DNA from: Gossypium raimondii
Lineage: Eukaryota; Streptophyta; Magnoliopsida; Malvales; Malvaceae
Reading direction: 5' to 3'
Assembly: GCF_025698545.1 (NCBI RefSeq)
Contig: NC_068576.1
Span: 57,634,094 to 57,698,093, forward strand
Length of the DNA stretch: 64,000 nucleotides
This document shows positions 12,476-25,752 of the stretch, one piece after another. A model generated the notes under the pieces. The model worked only from the letters and a program-made list of their open reading frames with translations. It was not told the DNA's origin and made no database searches. The position numbers and the translations under genes were made by a program. Each line of letters opens with the position of its first letter. The first letter of the stretch is position 1.

Positions 12476-14342
12476 TCATTTACTTCCACCACCAGCCTTT
12501 GCCTTGTTCCTAGCTTCTTCTCGCATTACTGCCTTGACATAAATTTCATAGCAACAACCTGAAACAAATGAACAAAACACCATCATCATACAACAAGTTT
12601 AGTCATAGATGCTCATCCGTTTTAAGCAGAAACACTATATTTCTTTCTGATCTTATGCAGGGTCCAGGACAGCGAACTCTAGAAATCGTAACACTTTCTA
12701 ATCCATCAAATCTATTAAGGTTGATTCAACATGCTTCCCTTGTTCGTGAATTGGTTCATAATTTCACAATCTCATTGAAAGGGTAAGGGAGGGCATAAGT
12801 GATCATGGGCCGGGCCGGGGCCAGATAAAATTTTAGGCCCATTTTCTAAGCCTGGGCCCGGCCCGGCCCATATTAAATTTTACAACACCAAAAAAAGTAT
12901 ATATTTAATATATATTTGATTAAAAAGTATATTTTGATAAAAAATAAAAATATATATTTAATATATAATTCGGGCCGGGCCAGGCCCGGGGCCAAAAAAG
13001 TTTTACCCAAAGCCCAGCCCGTTTTCTAAATGGGCCTCTTTTTTTGCCCAAACCCATATTTCGGACCTATATTTTTACTTGAACTCTCCTATTTTTTGGG
13101 CGGGCCGTCGGGTAGCCCAACCCATGATCACCTCTATAAGAGAGTAGCCATTAACCAAACTAATTCTTACAATCTAGCCATTGACAAGGTGAGGACTCAT
13201 CACCAAACAGGCAGCATTCTTTCATTTCAAGTCCCCCCCCCCCGGTAGTAAGAAAAAAGGGGAAAGTGAAAACTAAAAAGATTCAAAAGAAAGAAGATTT
13301 CCAGTTACAATCAAAGTATAATATCCAAATTTACCAAACATTAGAGACATATTTAGGGCATATCTAAAAAGGATAGTAGAGAACCAAATCCAACTTCTTG
13401 TGGAGTTATATTCAAGAGCCAATTCATTCAACTTTTAGCAGAAGTAGGCTCACCTGCTACAACAACAACTGTAAGAACATCCCCAATTCTCTTCAGTGTC
13501 GACACACTCTTCTTATAAGATTTAAAACGACTTAACGAAGGGTCCTTTGCCAAGAGCTGCAGGGTGTAATCCATATCAACACGATGTCAAGTATGGCACA
13601 AAAGCATCACATTTAAGAACACACACACGTGAATATATATTAAAAAGATCTGATGACTTCTAATCCTCCCCATTCCATGTCACAAAATACGGAACTGATT
13701 AAAGGATTAGAATCATTAGATTATAAGTAATCATCAATAATCAAAACCCAATTTCCGTATCCAATGTAATCACTCAGTAGCTAAACATAAAATCCCTTTT
13801 AAAAAAATTTCTTGAAAATCACGATCAAGAAGGTTTAAAACAGACCAACATTCTGAATCATTTCAAATAATATTCTTCTCCTCTGCAATTCCATCAATTA
13901 ACATGGGCCAACTCAAAGAAGATGCAATGGCACCTATAAAACCCAAAAACACTACCTCATGGAATTATGAGCTGAACCAAATGCTCGAAATTGAAATTCT
14001 CAAAGCGGATCAAAAGAGTAAAAATGAAAAGAATCAAAAGGGAATATATATTTATTATCAAGGAAGTCGAACTCAGAAAGAAATACAGTAAAGGGGAAAA
14101 CTCACAGCTTTCTCACGATCCCCAAGTTCAACATGAAATGCTCGTGTTGGCACAGCCATGGAAGCCTCTGTCTTCTGCTTTAATCAGAGGACAATTTTCA
14201 TAGACCGAATTAGATAGAGCTATGAACAAATCAAGCAAAGACCCAACAAAGATCTATACACGTATAAAATGTTTATATGCTTTAATACCTGATAAGATCG
14301 GAAGTGGTTCGCAAAGCTACTTTGTCCAAGGAAAAAGGCCAT
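12476..14342 (-). CDS. SDH7: Succinate dehydrogenase subunit 7-like small mitochondrial protein (4 exons)
   Basis: Too short and split to appear as one open frame. Coding exons in transcript order: 14289-14342, 14106-14174, 13454-13556, 12476-12558. All junctions are GT-AG. The total is 309 bases, giving 102 residues beginning [14 protein letters not shown] and ending KAKAGGGSK. The N-terminus is basic with few acidic residues, as expected for mitochondrial targeting. A hydrophobic segment ([14 protein letters not shown], residues 68-81) is followed by [18 protein letters not shown], which matches my recall of Arabidopsis SDH7, a plant-specific accessory subunit of respiratory complex II. Identification rests on recall of a short family. 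In Arabidopsis I recall SDH7 genes next to CBP60A (chromosome 5) and next to a HhH-GPD glycosylase (chromosome 3); homologues of both are in this window, which supports the call. The third intron carries a GC-rich insertion. Confidence 0.75.
12795..13138. mobile_element. GC-rich MITE-like insertion in an SDH7-like intron
   Basis: A block of about 340 bases rich in GGGCCGGGC/GCCCGGCCC stands out in an AT-rich intron. Its ends are imperfect inverted repeats: GTGATCATGGGCCGGGC at 12799-12815 on the left, and the complement of GCCCAACCCATGATCACCT at 13115-13133 on the right. An AT-rich core (about 12875-12970) separates internal GC-rich arms. No coding capacity. The terminal motif resembles those of small non-autonomous hAT-type elements, but I could not define an exact target duplication, so the class is inferred. 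Confidence 0.6.
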
Positions 14343-15429
14343 CTCTTCGATCTCTCACTGATTTTCAGACTGAAGAACAAAAATAAAAACAAGAAGTCAG
14401 CTGCTGGGTGGGGATTGTCGATTGTCGACCAAAGGAAAACGCTAATAGGGCTTTAATTTTCTCACTAAAATGATTCAACTCCTACGTTTTTGTAGGGCGG
14501 GCCCGGCCTGGACCGAATTTGGATAACCTTAGGTTCACTTCCGATTAAAATTTTAATAGAAATTAATATTTTTAATTTAAGTTTGTTTACAAAATATTAT
14601 AATATTTTTAAATATTTATTATTTCTGGAATAATAAATAAGAAATTAGAGTCAATTCAAATTCAGTCTGAATAAAATGTTCCGTTATGTTCAGTTAAATA
14701 ATTATAAAGAAAGGTTAAGAAAAAATACATATTTTGTTTAAATAATTAAAATTAGTAAAGGAAAGAAAAAATTTACTATAATGAATTTTTATTTCACATT
14801 TTAATCCCCAGAAAGTAGAGATTTTCATACAGCAAAAGGTATTTTCTCTTAAATAAAAAATATTTATCCAAACAAAGAAAATATCACATTTTCTCTTACT
14901 TTCCATTTATTTCCCTCGTTTTAGGCTTAAAACATAAAATGATATTTAATATATTTTCTTTAATTTAGTACATAAGTACCTAAATTATACGTAAGAGTAC
15001 GTGTTTTCAACCTTTTTTTTTTCCATTATCATTATTAAGTTAATTAATACATAAGATTGCCGATAGTATACAAGAAAAGAGCTGAACGATGAGAAAGCGG
15101 AAAAGAAAGCGAATATACAAAAAATGCAATAAATTTGCAGTTATCAAACAAAAGCATTTCATTCATGCATGGTCCATGCTTCCACTGAAGCAACAGTGAT
15201 AATTTACAACTAAAAATCTGCGAAATTCTGTGTTGCCCATCAATATAATATTTACAGTGTAATATGATACAGAGTACTGCATTTCTGACCTCCACCAAGG
15301 ATTTGTAAACAAGCAGCTGTATGGTGTGAACCTAGGATACTTCAACCTCTTCAATTCTATAACCAACCAAAATTCAATAAGGCAGCACTTGGCTCCCCCC
15401 TACTATTTCCGACTGCACCTGTAAAAGTA
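14343..15429. other. Intergenic region between the CBP60A-like 3' end and the SDH7-like start
   Basis: AT-rich, no gene recognised. It contains the SDH7-like promoter and leader (14343 to about 14520, including a short GC-rich patch near 14500) and, from about 15050, the probable 3' untranslated region of the CBP60A-like gene. Confidence 0.4.
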
Positions 15430-18400
15430 TTAAAGTCCAGTGCCATATCTCAGACCTAGAAATTTTTCTTTAACTTTTCTTTTGATAGAGAACCACTTCA
15501 GTACACTAAAAACCTTGGTCCATCTACTCTTCGCTTGGTCAGCAACTTTACGTTGCACAAGGAATCCGTCAACAGCAGTTTGTAGATCCGCTTGTGATTC
15601 CAAACCAAGGCCCTGGGAATGAAGATCACCATCAAAATATCCAAGATGATCCTCGTCACCAAAAGTCTGAGAAATATCTGCGTCACACGTTAGGGAATTA
15701 TTGACTTGGCCAGGATAACTCAATGTTTGGTCATATCTAAGATCCGGGTTTTCGATACCATGCAGGGCATAATCCTCCAATCCACCCATACCCCAAACTG
15801 AATAGATGGTTGAGATGATATCGGGAGAAGAAGCACTTGTTTGAGCATAATCATATCCATCCATCTTTTGAGAAGCCAAAACCTTGCTACCATTAGAATT
15901 CTCTGTCTTGGCAGAGTTTGTGCAAGGAATCTTAGCTAATTTTGAACAACTACTTATGAGAGAGGCTTCGTCGTCAAACGAGATGACTTCTGCCCAATGT
16001 TCAAATGCAGAAATTACCAAGTTTTGAGCTTCAATCTAATGGGCAAGCAGATAATCAGAAGCCATTAATGAAAGGAGTGAAGAAATGCAAAGAAATAATA
16101 ATAATAAGATTAGATAAGGGAAGTTTTACCTTCTCAGTTTCTGATAGCTTATCAGTTGTAAGGTACTGGCATTCTGAAAGTAGTCCTGTCAATTGTCCCA
16201 CGACGTTGAAGACCACACCAGATTTCTGTTGAGAACCAGGAGGGCAATACACGTGCCTCCTCTTATCAAGCACACATGTTCGAGCATGCTCCACGGTGAT
16301 TTCCCACATCTTAGCAGACATACCAGTGCCGAGGATCTGCAAATATCTCATGAAACAAATATTGCTTTCTTTTAGCATTTTGGCATCATCAAAATACTAC
16401 CTTTAAGCATCAAAGCTGCTTAAATTGGTGTCAAATAGTCAACATGTAACCTGGTGAAGCTTCGGCAAAGCATGGATATCTCAGAGATGCTAAGTTACAT
16501 TTAATTTCCAAATTTATATCATTGTTCAATTATTTGCTGATAAAAGAATATCCTTGGTGCAGTAGCAAAACTAAACTTTAATCAATGCAGGCATAGGGTC
16601 CCGTAAGTAAACTGCATAAAGTTGGAAGTAATATGAAATAAATGTCCAAGGAACCTTTTACGTTATATTTTTCATAAATGAATTTGTGTGGTCTAATCCT
16701 ATAACATTCACAGCACAGTTCCTTCTCAAAAGCTAACCAAACATGCTTAAGTTCAATGAGTACTTAAAACTGATTAAACTCCAAGTTTCACAAAAAGAGA
16801 GATAAAGCAGAAGAATCTCACATGTCGAAGCCTTGGAGGATTTATACAGAGCATGGTCAAGAAATCCTTAACAGTGTTGATATTTTCCCGACTCAAGCGC
16901 TTATGGAAAGCCCCATCTTTGCCAATTTTCTCTAATCTCCATACTTCATCAGAAAGAGATGGAGGATGATGCTTCTTGTATACTGCAACCAGAAACCAAA
17001 GTTCAAAACGTGTTTCTTTAACAACTTCTGAAGAAAACAAATTCTAAGAAAACAGAAAAAAAAGAAAGGGCAAACTTTCCAGCACTCCAAATATCAACCT
17101 CCCCATTTTTTTTCTAGTTGTTCTTGGAACCCTGAGACTAATATTGCTCTTCACAGTCTAAGACTATACTAAAAGTGAAGAAAGTTAGAAGTGACCAATA
17201 AATTAGAGTTAATTCAACATCTTGGTAACATAAACATTGTGGAGTGATTGCCAATATGTATCAGATATGAATTATAGCAATATAGGACTTGTATTTCAAG
17301 TTTTGAACACTGTACTAACCAACACTGCTCAAAGGTACAAGCATCCATTTAGCCTGAAATCTTTCTACATCTTATCAACATATTAATTTAAGCAGAAATT
17401 TGCTACACAATAAATAGATACATGTTCATCAAAAATGGATTTAATCAAGTTCTTACATTCTCCACGGTGATCCCTGACAATGAAGGATTCTGTCTTTGCT
17501 TCTCTTACTCTAGTGCCACCAGAACCATCCACAACTCTAGCACCAAGTCTGAAACGACGGCATCTAGTCCAGCTTGAATTATCTGTAAATGAAATCTCAC
17601 CCACTAAACCTATGCCCTCGGTGAGAGTTAGAAATGCATCTCCGGTAAGAAGAGGTTTCTTTCCTTCTCTCTCTTTTACAATGTTATTGTTAAACTCTTC
17701 AACCGCCCAGTTGTCCTCCTCATCACCATCAAAATCTCCCTCAAGGACTACAACTTCTACTTTGGCAGAAGACTCCGGACCAGAGGTAACTATTTGTCCA
17801 GTAAGAGCATCAACTATAGCCACTTTTATGGTAGAACAATCTTCTGCCTCAATTCGAGCTCCAGTGAACACAGGAAGGGAGAGATTATTTAAGAATTGGA
17901 GTTGTAAGCTTCTTGACTCAGAAGAATTTACCTCCTTCCCACCATTCCTTAAAACAAACAAGGAGCGTTACCATGTGATTTAGTATAAACAAACAAGTTA
18001 ACACAGCTCTGGAAGAAAATATTTCTAATTCATACTTTTTTTCTTCCTTCTTTAAATTGAATTCATACCTTTTCATATTATTCAAATGCTTTCTAAGAGC
18101 CAATTCAACTTCTTCTTTGACCTACAAAACAGAGGATTGGTAATTTACATCCAATTCTTAATATATTTAATTACTTTTTAAAAAGTATTGTGCAGCAAAA
18201 CACTAGTAAAAGATATGGGAGCTTGCTACAAACAGATCTGAAATACAAGTTTTTGCTGCATTTTCCTGAAAAAGCTTTGAAATTAGATGCCAGACACCAT
18301 GACAAGGGCGTTTACAAAGAAATAGCAAAAATATCAGAATAAATAAAAATACAAGCCTACTTGACAGCATGTCCAGTTGTCCACCCACAGAAGCAAAAAA

Positions 18401-19857
18401 AAGAAAAATTCATGCTCCAAACGATTACAAAGATGCATAAAACAGTTGACTGAAGAAGCGGAGAGAATTTGTTGAATGAACTGAAAAGCATTCAAGACAG
18501 TCTATAAAACAGACTTAGAGTTGAATCAAGATTCAAACACAGGACGCTGATAAAAGTAATTGTCAGTAGGCAGTAAAGGACATGGGACATGGTAGTTTTA
18601 TGATTTCAATTATTGAGAGGCATCATCCCCTATTCTTACTAGAGGTGAAGCCAGGGATTTTATATTGGGCGGATGAGATAAAGAAAAGACCCAATTATAA
18701 GTTTTTAGAGGACCGATTTCTTTTTACTATTTTTTCAGTATAAAATATTAAAACTTCAAATATTTGAAAGCAATCTGAAGGAAGGGACTGAATAGAAAAG
18801 AAAGGGCATATAGTATCAATGCACACTTTAAATTTCATGGTTAAATGAGAAAACCTGACAAGATTTTAATTGAAAAAAGGGCTGAAAAAACAGAATACAG
18901 AAGTGAAGAAATAACATGATCAAAGGAAGAAACATACCACCCTACGAATCAATGGCTCCAAAACTGGCTCCAGCAAATGTTGGACAGACTGCAACTTCAT
19001 CACCTCCTGAACCACACTGGCATAGTTTACAAATAGATTAGCAGCCTAAAGAAACAGAATAAATAATACATAATTTTACATCGATTATTATTACCAATTA
19101 TCACATACACCAAATAATCACAGGTAAGATTCATCTACATAGAGAATGAAAATGTATTCGAGGAATATTGCTCCATTACCAACACCAAAAGCACCAAAAC
19201 TACTTCTAGGACCATGCAAACCATTTCTTTTCTCATATTTTTAGTTGTCAAAATTATGTAGCAACTTTGTTTTGAATAAAAAGCTAATGGCAACTCAACA
19301 CTCTATGGTAAAATAGCCAAATATGTTTGCCTCCTCAGATGTATTGAAAAAGCATGTATATCCGCCATAACAGCATTAGAACATCTCTCACTCTCCTAAC
19401 ATATCATTCAATAGAAAAAACCCCATAACCCTGATGAAAGCTCATGGATGTCCACTACAACAAATTGCAAGAAAATAAAGTCCAAGGAGCAATCGACAAT
19501 CAATTAAGTGAAAAATAAAAAGTGTAATTCAGTTCTCTAATTAGTTTCAAGATTTGCAGAGAATTTTAATCATTTTACAAATTGGGAAGACATATTTAAT
19601 CAAGAACTTTGGTAAGCAAGTAATAAACCCAGTAAAAATATCACTCATCCATTCTGAACTTCAATCATATTAAACACATGAATTATACCAAACAACGAAA
19701 ACCCAATTTGTTTCAAAATATAACCAAGAATAGGAAAACAAGAAAGGGAAGGGGAATACTTTCTCAAGGTTGGAACCCTTCTCCGTTTATCTTGATCAGG
19801 ACTGTTCCCTTCAGACGGTCGAGCCTTACCATCCTCCTGGGGCCTTTTCTGTGACAT
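15430..19857 (-). CDS. CBP60A: CBP60A-like calmodulin-binding protein (7 coding exons)
   Basis: Coding exons in transcript order: 19760-19857, 18938-19016, 18069-18121, 17457-17947, 16822-16982, 16130-16336, 15430-16035. All introns are GT-AG. The total is 1695 bases, giving 564 residues, normal for the CBP60 family. The protein begins [17 protein letters not shown] with a basic KRRR stretch near residue 29, then a helical segment ([20 protein letters not shown]) leading into the conserved CBP60 domain from about residue 80 to 370. That domain holds the family's DNA-binding region. The last 30 residues ([17 protein letters not shown], then [10 protein letters not shown]) form a basic, aromatic amphipathic segment, the expected C-terminal calmodulin-binding site of CBP60A-F. 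These proteins act in the nucleus in salicylate and immunity control, and CBP60A is described as a negative regulator. The start is the first Met matching the family N-terminus; upstream in-frame codons look untranslated. Confidence 0.92.
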
Positions 19858-22387
19858 TACTACTACTAACTCCAACAACAAAAACACCCCAAAAGCTAAG
19901 CGGTATCGATGGTGGTAAACGATTAGGTTCATTTAACAAACACCTAGACGACAACAACAACAATAACAGCCAAAGAACCCACCATGCGCCACTTCAATAA
20001 TAAAATGAAATCATGAAACAGCCCGGGGGAGTTCACATATACATATATAAGCTACTCATTCATAAATAACTGCTAATCAAATGAGTAAAATCCAAAAGAA
20101 TAAAAATAAAAAGTAAAGGCAAAAGCAACCTAGCACTTTAATCTCACTTTCCTATCCATTGCCTGAATTTGGCGGAATCTGGGATGCTTCTTCGCCGCAA
20201 AACTCTTTTCATTTTATTATTATCTTTTTTCTCTCTTTCCTTTCTTCGAGTTTAACCGCAATGCCAAAGGCTGCTGTATAAGCTGTGTCTGCAAGCAAGG
20301 ATTTTTGTCCGTAACATGGGACCCGACAAACCGCGTTTTGGACTAGATTTGAGGGATGGGGTCCACATAATAATACGCATTTTCCTTCCATTTCGTTCCG
20401 ATCCTATCTAATCAAAGCGTGTAATGGAGTTTGACTTTAATTTCAATTTTAATTTTAGGATAAAATCTTTCTTACATTTTTTACATACAACACCCCGTAC
20501 GTAAAAAAGTTTACATAATATATTTATTAATTTTGATATAACACTAATTAAATATGATTTTATTTTAAATAGTAAAATTGAGTTATTAAAATTATAATAT
20601 TTAGGTTTGAATCGAGTAAAAATATCAATATTAAAAGTTGGATTATTTTTTGTCTTTTTATTAAAAATGAATAAATTAATTTTATATATTAAAAAAAGTG
20701 TAATTTGACTTTTCGTTAAAAACCTATAATTGTTGAGTGATGATTTAGATTTTAAAATTTCTTATGTAAGTGATATTAAATTCAATGATGAGTAGCATTA
20801 GGTAAAAAGTATTAAGATTCATATTGCATTTTTCCATTTCAACTCAAAATTGGTAAATTAGTGCAAACTAATCTTCTATTAAAATTTCCATTTATATCTA
20901 CTCTTAAATTTTGATATGATTTACAAAAAACTAAGTACTAACCTTGCGTTGATGTGATAATATTTTAAAATTAAAGTATCCTAAAATAAATATTTGTTAT
21001 AGTTATAATTATAATTATTTAAAACTACATCCAAGAAGAATCTAGACAAATGATTTTCTAATTCATCTTGGATATGATTTTTCAAAAATTATAAAAATAG
21101 ATAATTATTTAAAATTATTAAAAGTTGCAAAATTTTAATAGCTTTAAATAATTTTTATAGTGTTTTATAATTATTTAATAATAATATATTATTATTATTA
21201 TTATTATTAAAAGTGACTAAATTGATGTAATGTATCAATAGAGTTTCAATTCAATTGTGAAATTACTATAATCTCATCCCTTTACAAAATAACAATTATT
21301 ATTTTGAGAGTATTTATCTTTTATATTTTAATAAATCTAGGAAATTATATACATATGATGGGAATCACGAATTTGTATCCAAAATATCATAGCCTTCATT
21401 ACTTAACTTTATCATTTCCATTAAAGTCATTTTTATTTCTGTTTCAATTTTTTATAAATATATTTTTAAGATCTAGTTTTATTTAATTTTGGCTTTATTT
21501 TTGCATATCCAAACAAATTTTTATATTTTAATTTATATTTAAATTCAAATCATGCGTAATCTTCAATTTAATTTACATTTAAAAGGTAAACATAAATTAC
21601 TTAAAAATTTTAACATAAATTGCTTTTTATTTAAAATAAAATTTACTCATCTACAAATAAAAATATTACAAATTATTTAAATTTAAAAATATAAAAATTA
21701 TTGAACTTAAATTATAAAATTCTCATTTTCGATAATTTACCTTTAAAATTAAATTAGATTAAATGGTTTTGTCTGGGAAGGAAAAGTTGTGGAGTCCACT
21801 GATTTTTTAGAATTTTATGGTTCGTTTTTTTTTGGAAGTTTTTCCGTTCTTATCTAATTATAAAAAAATTACAATGACGAGTCTTATAGTTATTTCAGAA
21901 AAAAATCATAATAAGTCTCTATAAAAATACAATAAAGAAAAATGAGTTAATTTTATATAATTCTATTTTCTTAAAAGTTAAATTATTGATTTCATTTTCA
22001 TGGATACGTCATTCATTTTATAACATTATCTTTAATATATTTTAAAATTAAATTGATATCAGATATTAAACTTAGTGAAAAGCATTGTAATAGCAATAAT
22101 GGGCATTTACGTGACATGACACGTGCATAGTTTTAGTCCATGTAAAATATTGATGGATGCGAAGCTAACTTATCAAATCAGATCGAAATATTTGATACTA
22201 ATTTTATTTATCTTATTTGTAAGGTGTAAATTTTCCCCCATCCACGTATTTTCTCCTGCATATTTAAAATAAAGACAAGCTTATTGGTAGTATCTTTGGA
22301 AAAAAAGAGAGTACTTTTTAGTTCATTGGACATTTAAATCAAACGTTTTTTTTTAAAGATTATTGGAGTAACATAATGTAATTTTAA
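19858..22387. other. AT-rich gene-free spacer between the CBP60A-like gene and the LINE
   Basis: The first 500 bases are the probable promoter and leader of the CBP60A-like gene, with CAA/AAC triplet runs near 19950 on the plus strand. From about 20450 the sequence is very AT-rich with no coding signal. A TTA/ATT microsatellite lies at about 21185-21209. Confidence 0.4.
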
Positions 22388-22646
22388 GTAAAAATTTGAG
22401 TGATCAATCTCTGCAATACTTTCTTCCATTGAACAATAATGGAAGTATTACGGTTGCACCTCCGTCGGAAGTTTTCGGTGCTGGTGTTCAGGTCCAGCAA
22501 TTCTTCCTTGTTGTTCAGCTTCTTAATAAACCGTCTAACTTCAGTTTACTGCAGAAGACGGTGAAAAATTTGGAGCTCTGGAGTTGAAATCTATGGGCAT
22601 AAATATTTATCTTATACAATTTTCAACTTTGGAGGCTTATGATTAG

Positions 22647-23405
22647 GTGTTGGACCATTGGCCGTGGCACATTCGAAATAAACGAATGCTTGTTCGTAAA
22701 TGTGAACCAAGTATAAAACGACCTGATTTTGATTTGCATAAATTGCCTGTGTGGGTACATCTTAGTCATATTCCATTAGAGCTATGTTATGTTGCTAGGG
22801 CCATTGGCGTTCCATTATACATGGACATAATTACAGCTGGACAATCTAGATTAGTCTATGCGAAAGTTTGTGTAGAAATTGATGCAAATCAGATTATTCC
22901 TAGAACAATTGATATAATCCTTAAGGATAGCTCAACTAGAATATTGTGGGTTGAGGTGCCATGGATACCACAACGTTGTTCAAAGTTTTCAATTTTTGGG
23001 CATGTTGACAAAGCTTGCCCCAAAAACCTAAAGGAGATTAATAAGGGTTGACATTGATGAGGGTAAGTCGGAGTCTGAAGTGCAATATGTTATTCTATCT
23101 AATGTAAGTTTGGTTGATGGGAGTCTTTCTAAATAATGGAGCTCATGGTGAAAGTGATTTGGGTGTACAAGCAAAGGGTAAGCACAAGTTATCTAGTAGT
23201 TCACAAGTAAAGGGCAAGGGTGTCCTATTAGGTTCAACCAACAGATTTGCTTTGTTAGAAGACAACCAATTAGCCCAGGACTTCAGCGAGCATGAATTGG
23301 ATGAGGGAGAAGAAAATTCTCCTAGGAAATCTAGAGCAACTGCTTCTAGGGTGGCCAATTTGATGAAAGTTCTCAAACAAAAAAGGAAAAAATCAAGTTG
23401 ATAGA
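22647..23405 (+). pseudogene. LINE ORF1 relic (DUF4283-like)
   Basis: The frame at 22647-23051 encodes a segment with LPVWVHLSHIPLEL, an AIGVPLYMD block, and an EVPWIPQRCSKFSIFGHVDK tail of the kind that ends plant LINE ORF1 DUF4283 regions before a CCHC-like knuckle. It stops at 23049. A second frame at 23114-23401 continues with a lysine- and serine-rich linker ending KQKRKKSS. An upstream piece at about 22480-22590 lies in a different frame. These breaks show a decayed nucleic-acid-binding protein of a retrotransposon. Confidence 0.75.
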
Positions 23406-23689
23406 GGGAAAAAGGGTAATAAGGTAGTAGTATCTACCTTAGGAGGTCTTCCATCAACCTCTGAATTTAGTGGGCAATTTGGAATGTTTGATGAATGAAT
23501 CATTCCTCTAAACTGAAGAACATTGTAGATTGAAATTTTTTGCTTAAAGTTGATATTGTATGTTTATTGGAAACAAGGGTTAAGCATAGGAATGCACAAG
23601 TGATTGCTGATGAGTGGTTTCAAGGGTAGGGATTTTTACGTACTTACGGTGAGGCTGAAAATGGAAGGATATGGATTATTTGGAGAAAT

Positions 23690-25396
23690 AATGTTCGATT
23701 GCAGCTAGTGGCAGTTACTGATCAAAGTATTACTTGTAGTTTCCAAGCATCTTCTAAGCAGGTTTATTTTACAGCAATCTATGGGAGAAATGAGAGTAGA
23801 GAAAGATGCAGACTTTGGGGACATTTGAAGGACATTCAACAAGGTGTTGGGGCTAATCCATGGTTCTTAGCTGGTGATTTTAATGTTATTGCTGACATTA
23901 AGGAGAGTTTGGGATCTCAATGCAGCAGCCAATTGATGAGGGATATAGAAGAGTTTCTTAAATGCATTAATGGTTTGGAATTGCAGGATCATTCATACTT
24001 TGGTCCAACTTACAGTTGGTCAAATTTACAAAAGGAGAGTTATTTAGCTAGAAAACTGGACAGTGATGATTAATGGAGAATGATTTAATGCTTTTGCCCA
24101 TTCTTTTGTTGAGGTTCTGCCACCTCAGATACAGATAATTGTTTAGCTATTCTGGTTTTGGATAGAGAGGAGTCGTCACATCCGAAGCCTTTTTAAAATT
24201 TTCAATTTTTGGATAAAAAATACTGAGTTTTTGCACATTGTGGAAAGTTATTTGAAGGTGCCAGTTGAGGGTAATCCTATAACCAGATTATTCCTAAGGT
24301 TAAAGAGACTCAAGGTGGGATCGAGGAAGTTAAATGCAACATGTTATGATGATATTTTAATAAGGGTTCCGAAGGTTAAAAAATGCTTGAGGAAGTACAA
24401 TTGCTTACTTTGGGGGACAATGTTGATCTTGTATTGGTGGAGCAATTAACGTATCTGTCTAAGCAGTACAGGGACCTTCTTGCAACAGAGGAAAGTTACT
24501 ATAGGCAAAGATCTAGGATTATATGGATTCGGGAGGGGGATCAGAACACCCATGCCTTCCTTAGTGTAGTAAAAAGTAGAAATGGTAGAAGCTCAATAAA
24601 AGTTTTAATGAATGATAATGGGGATAGACTTGAATCTCAAGAAGAACTAGAAAAGGAGGTTGTTGGATATTATAAAGAAAACTTTTGGGAGAGAAAGATT
24701 TGTTGCCAATCACTTTATCACAGGTTGAGCAGAGGGAATTGATGAAACCATTGGGAAGAGGGGAGATAAAGGAGGCTATGTTTTCTCAATATAGTGATAA
24801 AGCACTTGGACTAGATGGTTATACCTCTCATTTCTTTTAGATAGCGTGAGAATTGTGGGGGAGGATGTGATAGAGGCAGTGTAGAGTTACTTTGAAACAA
24901 GAAGGTTCTTGCCTGCTTTTAATTCTACAATTGTGGTTTTAATACCAAAGAAGATAAATCTTGTGGATCAAAAAGATTACAGACCAATTTCTTGTTGCTC
25001 TGTAATTTATAAGTGCATTACAAGGATTTTGGTGAATAGCCTTGTTAAGTTTCTACCAAGCTGCATTGCGCCTAATCAGTCAGTTTTTATTCAAGTGAGG
25101 AGTATTTCAGAGAATATACTCTTGGCTCAGGAGCTTGTTAGAATATATGGGAGGACTTCTCTTTCTCCTAGATGCACATTGAAGATCGATTTACAAAAAA
25201 AATGTTTGATTCAGTGAGCTGGGATTTTTGGGATATTGTTTTTAAAGAAATGTGATTTCCTTAATTTTTTATTTCATGGACTGAGGGGTGCATTACTAAG
25301 TCCAGGTTTTCTATATCGATTAATGGCAGTTTAGAAGCGTACTTCAAAGGGGCAAAAGGGATTAGACAAGGAGACGCTTAGTGCCCTTACATCTTT
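23690..25396 (+). pseudogene. LINE endonuclease and 5' reverse transcriptase relic
   Basis: The frame at 23699-24073 contains the endonuclease motif AGDFNVIAD, preceded by TAIYGRN, and a later YSWSN block. Frames at 24383-24742 and 24909-25217 carry reverse transcriptase features, including VVLIPKK, DYRPISCC and LKIDLQK. Stops and frameshifts separate the pieces. The final conserved run breaks off at 25396, exactly where the copia element inserted. It resumes at 29862. Confidence 0.78.
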
Positions 25397-25401
25397 GTGA
25401 T

Positions 25402-25643
25402 TGTTGAGAATAATTCAAAATAATATTGGTGGGATGTTTAGAAAATCTTGGTAGTATCTTGGTAGTTTCAGATTTTCTAGTTTGACTAAATAATTTGTTA
25501 GCTATTTTTATCTTAAGTTAGTTTTCATGTAAGCCTATAAATATAGGCATTTATTCTTTGTTTTTTACTCGTTCAGAATTCATTAATAAGAGAGCAACTT
25601 TCCTACATATTATTCTATCTTTCTCACGTTTTATTCTCCAACA
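25402..25643 (+). repeat. Left LTR of the copia element
   Basis: Direct repeat of 29615-29856, bounded TG...CA. A TATAAATA box (about 25539) lies in its middle, the likely promoter of the element. Confidence 0.95.
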
Positions 25644-25647
25644 ATTT

Positions 25648-25659
25648 TGGTATCAGAGC
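25648..25659 (+). promoter_or_regulatory. Primer-binding site of the copia element
   Basis: TGGTATCAGAGC four bases after the left LTR. It is the usual plant copia match to the 3' end of initiator methionine tRNA, used to prime minus-strand synthesis. Confidence 0.9.
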
Positions 25660-25752
25660 TAGGTTGGATCCTTTAGGCAATTGAGTGAAAGTGAGGTTTG
25701 GGTCCATTAGGGTCTTTGGGAAACACGAGAGAAAAAAGTGAGTGTTTTTGGA

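Noticed and set aside
17480-17983. 167-codon frame on +
   Set aside because: Antisense to the largest conserved exon of CBP60A.
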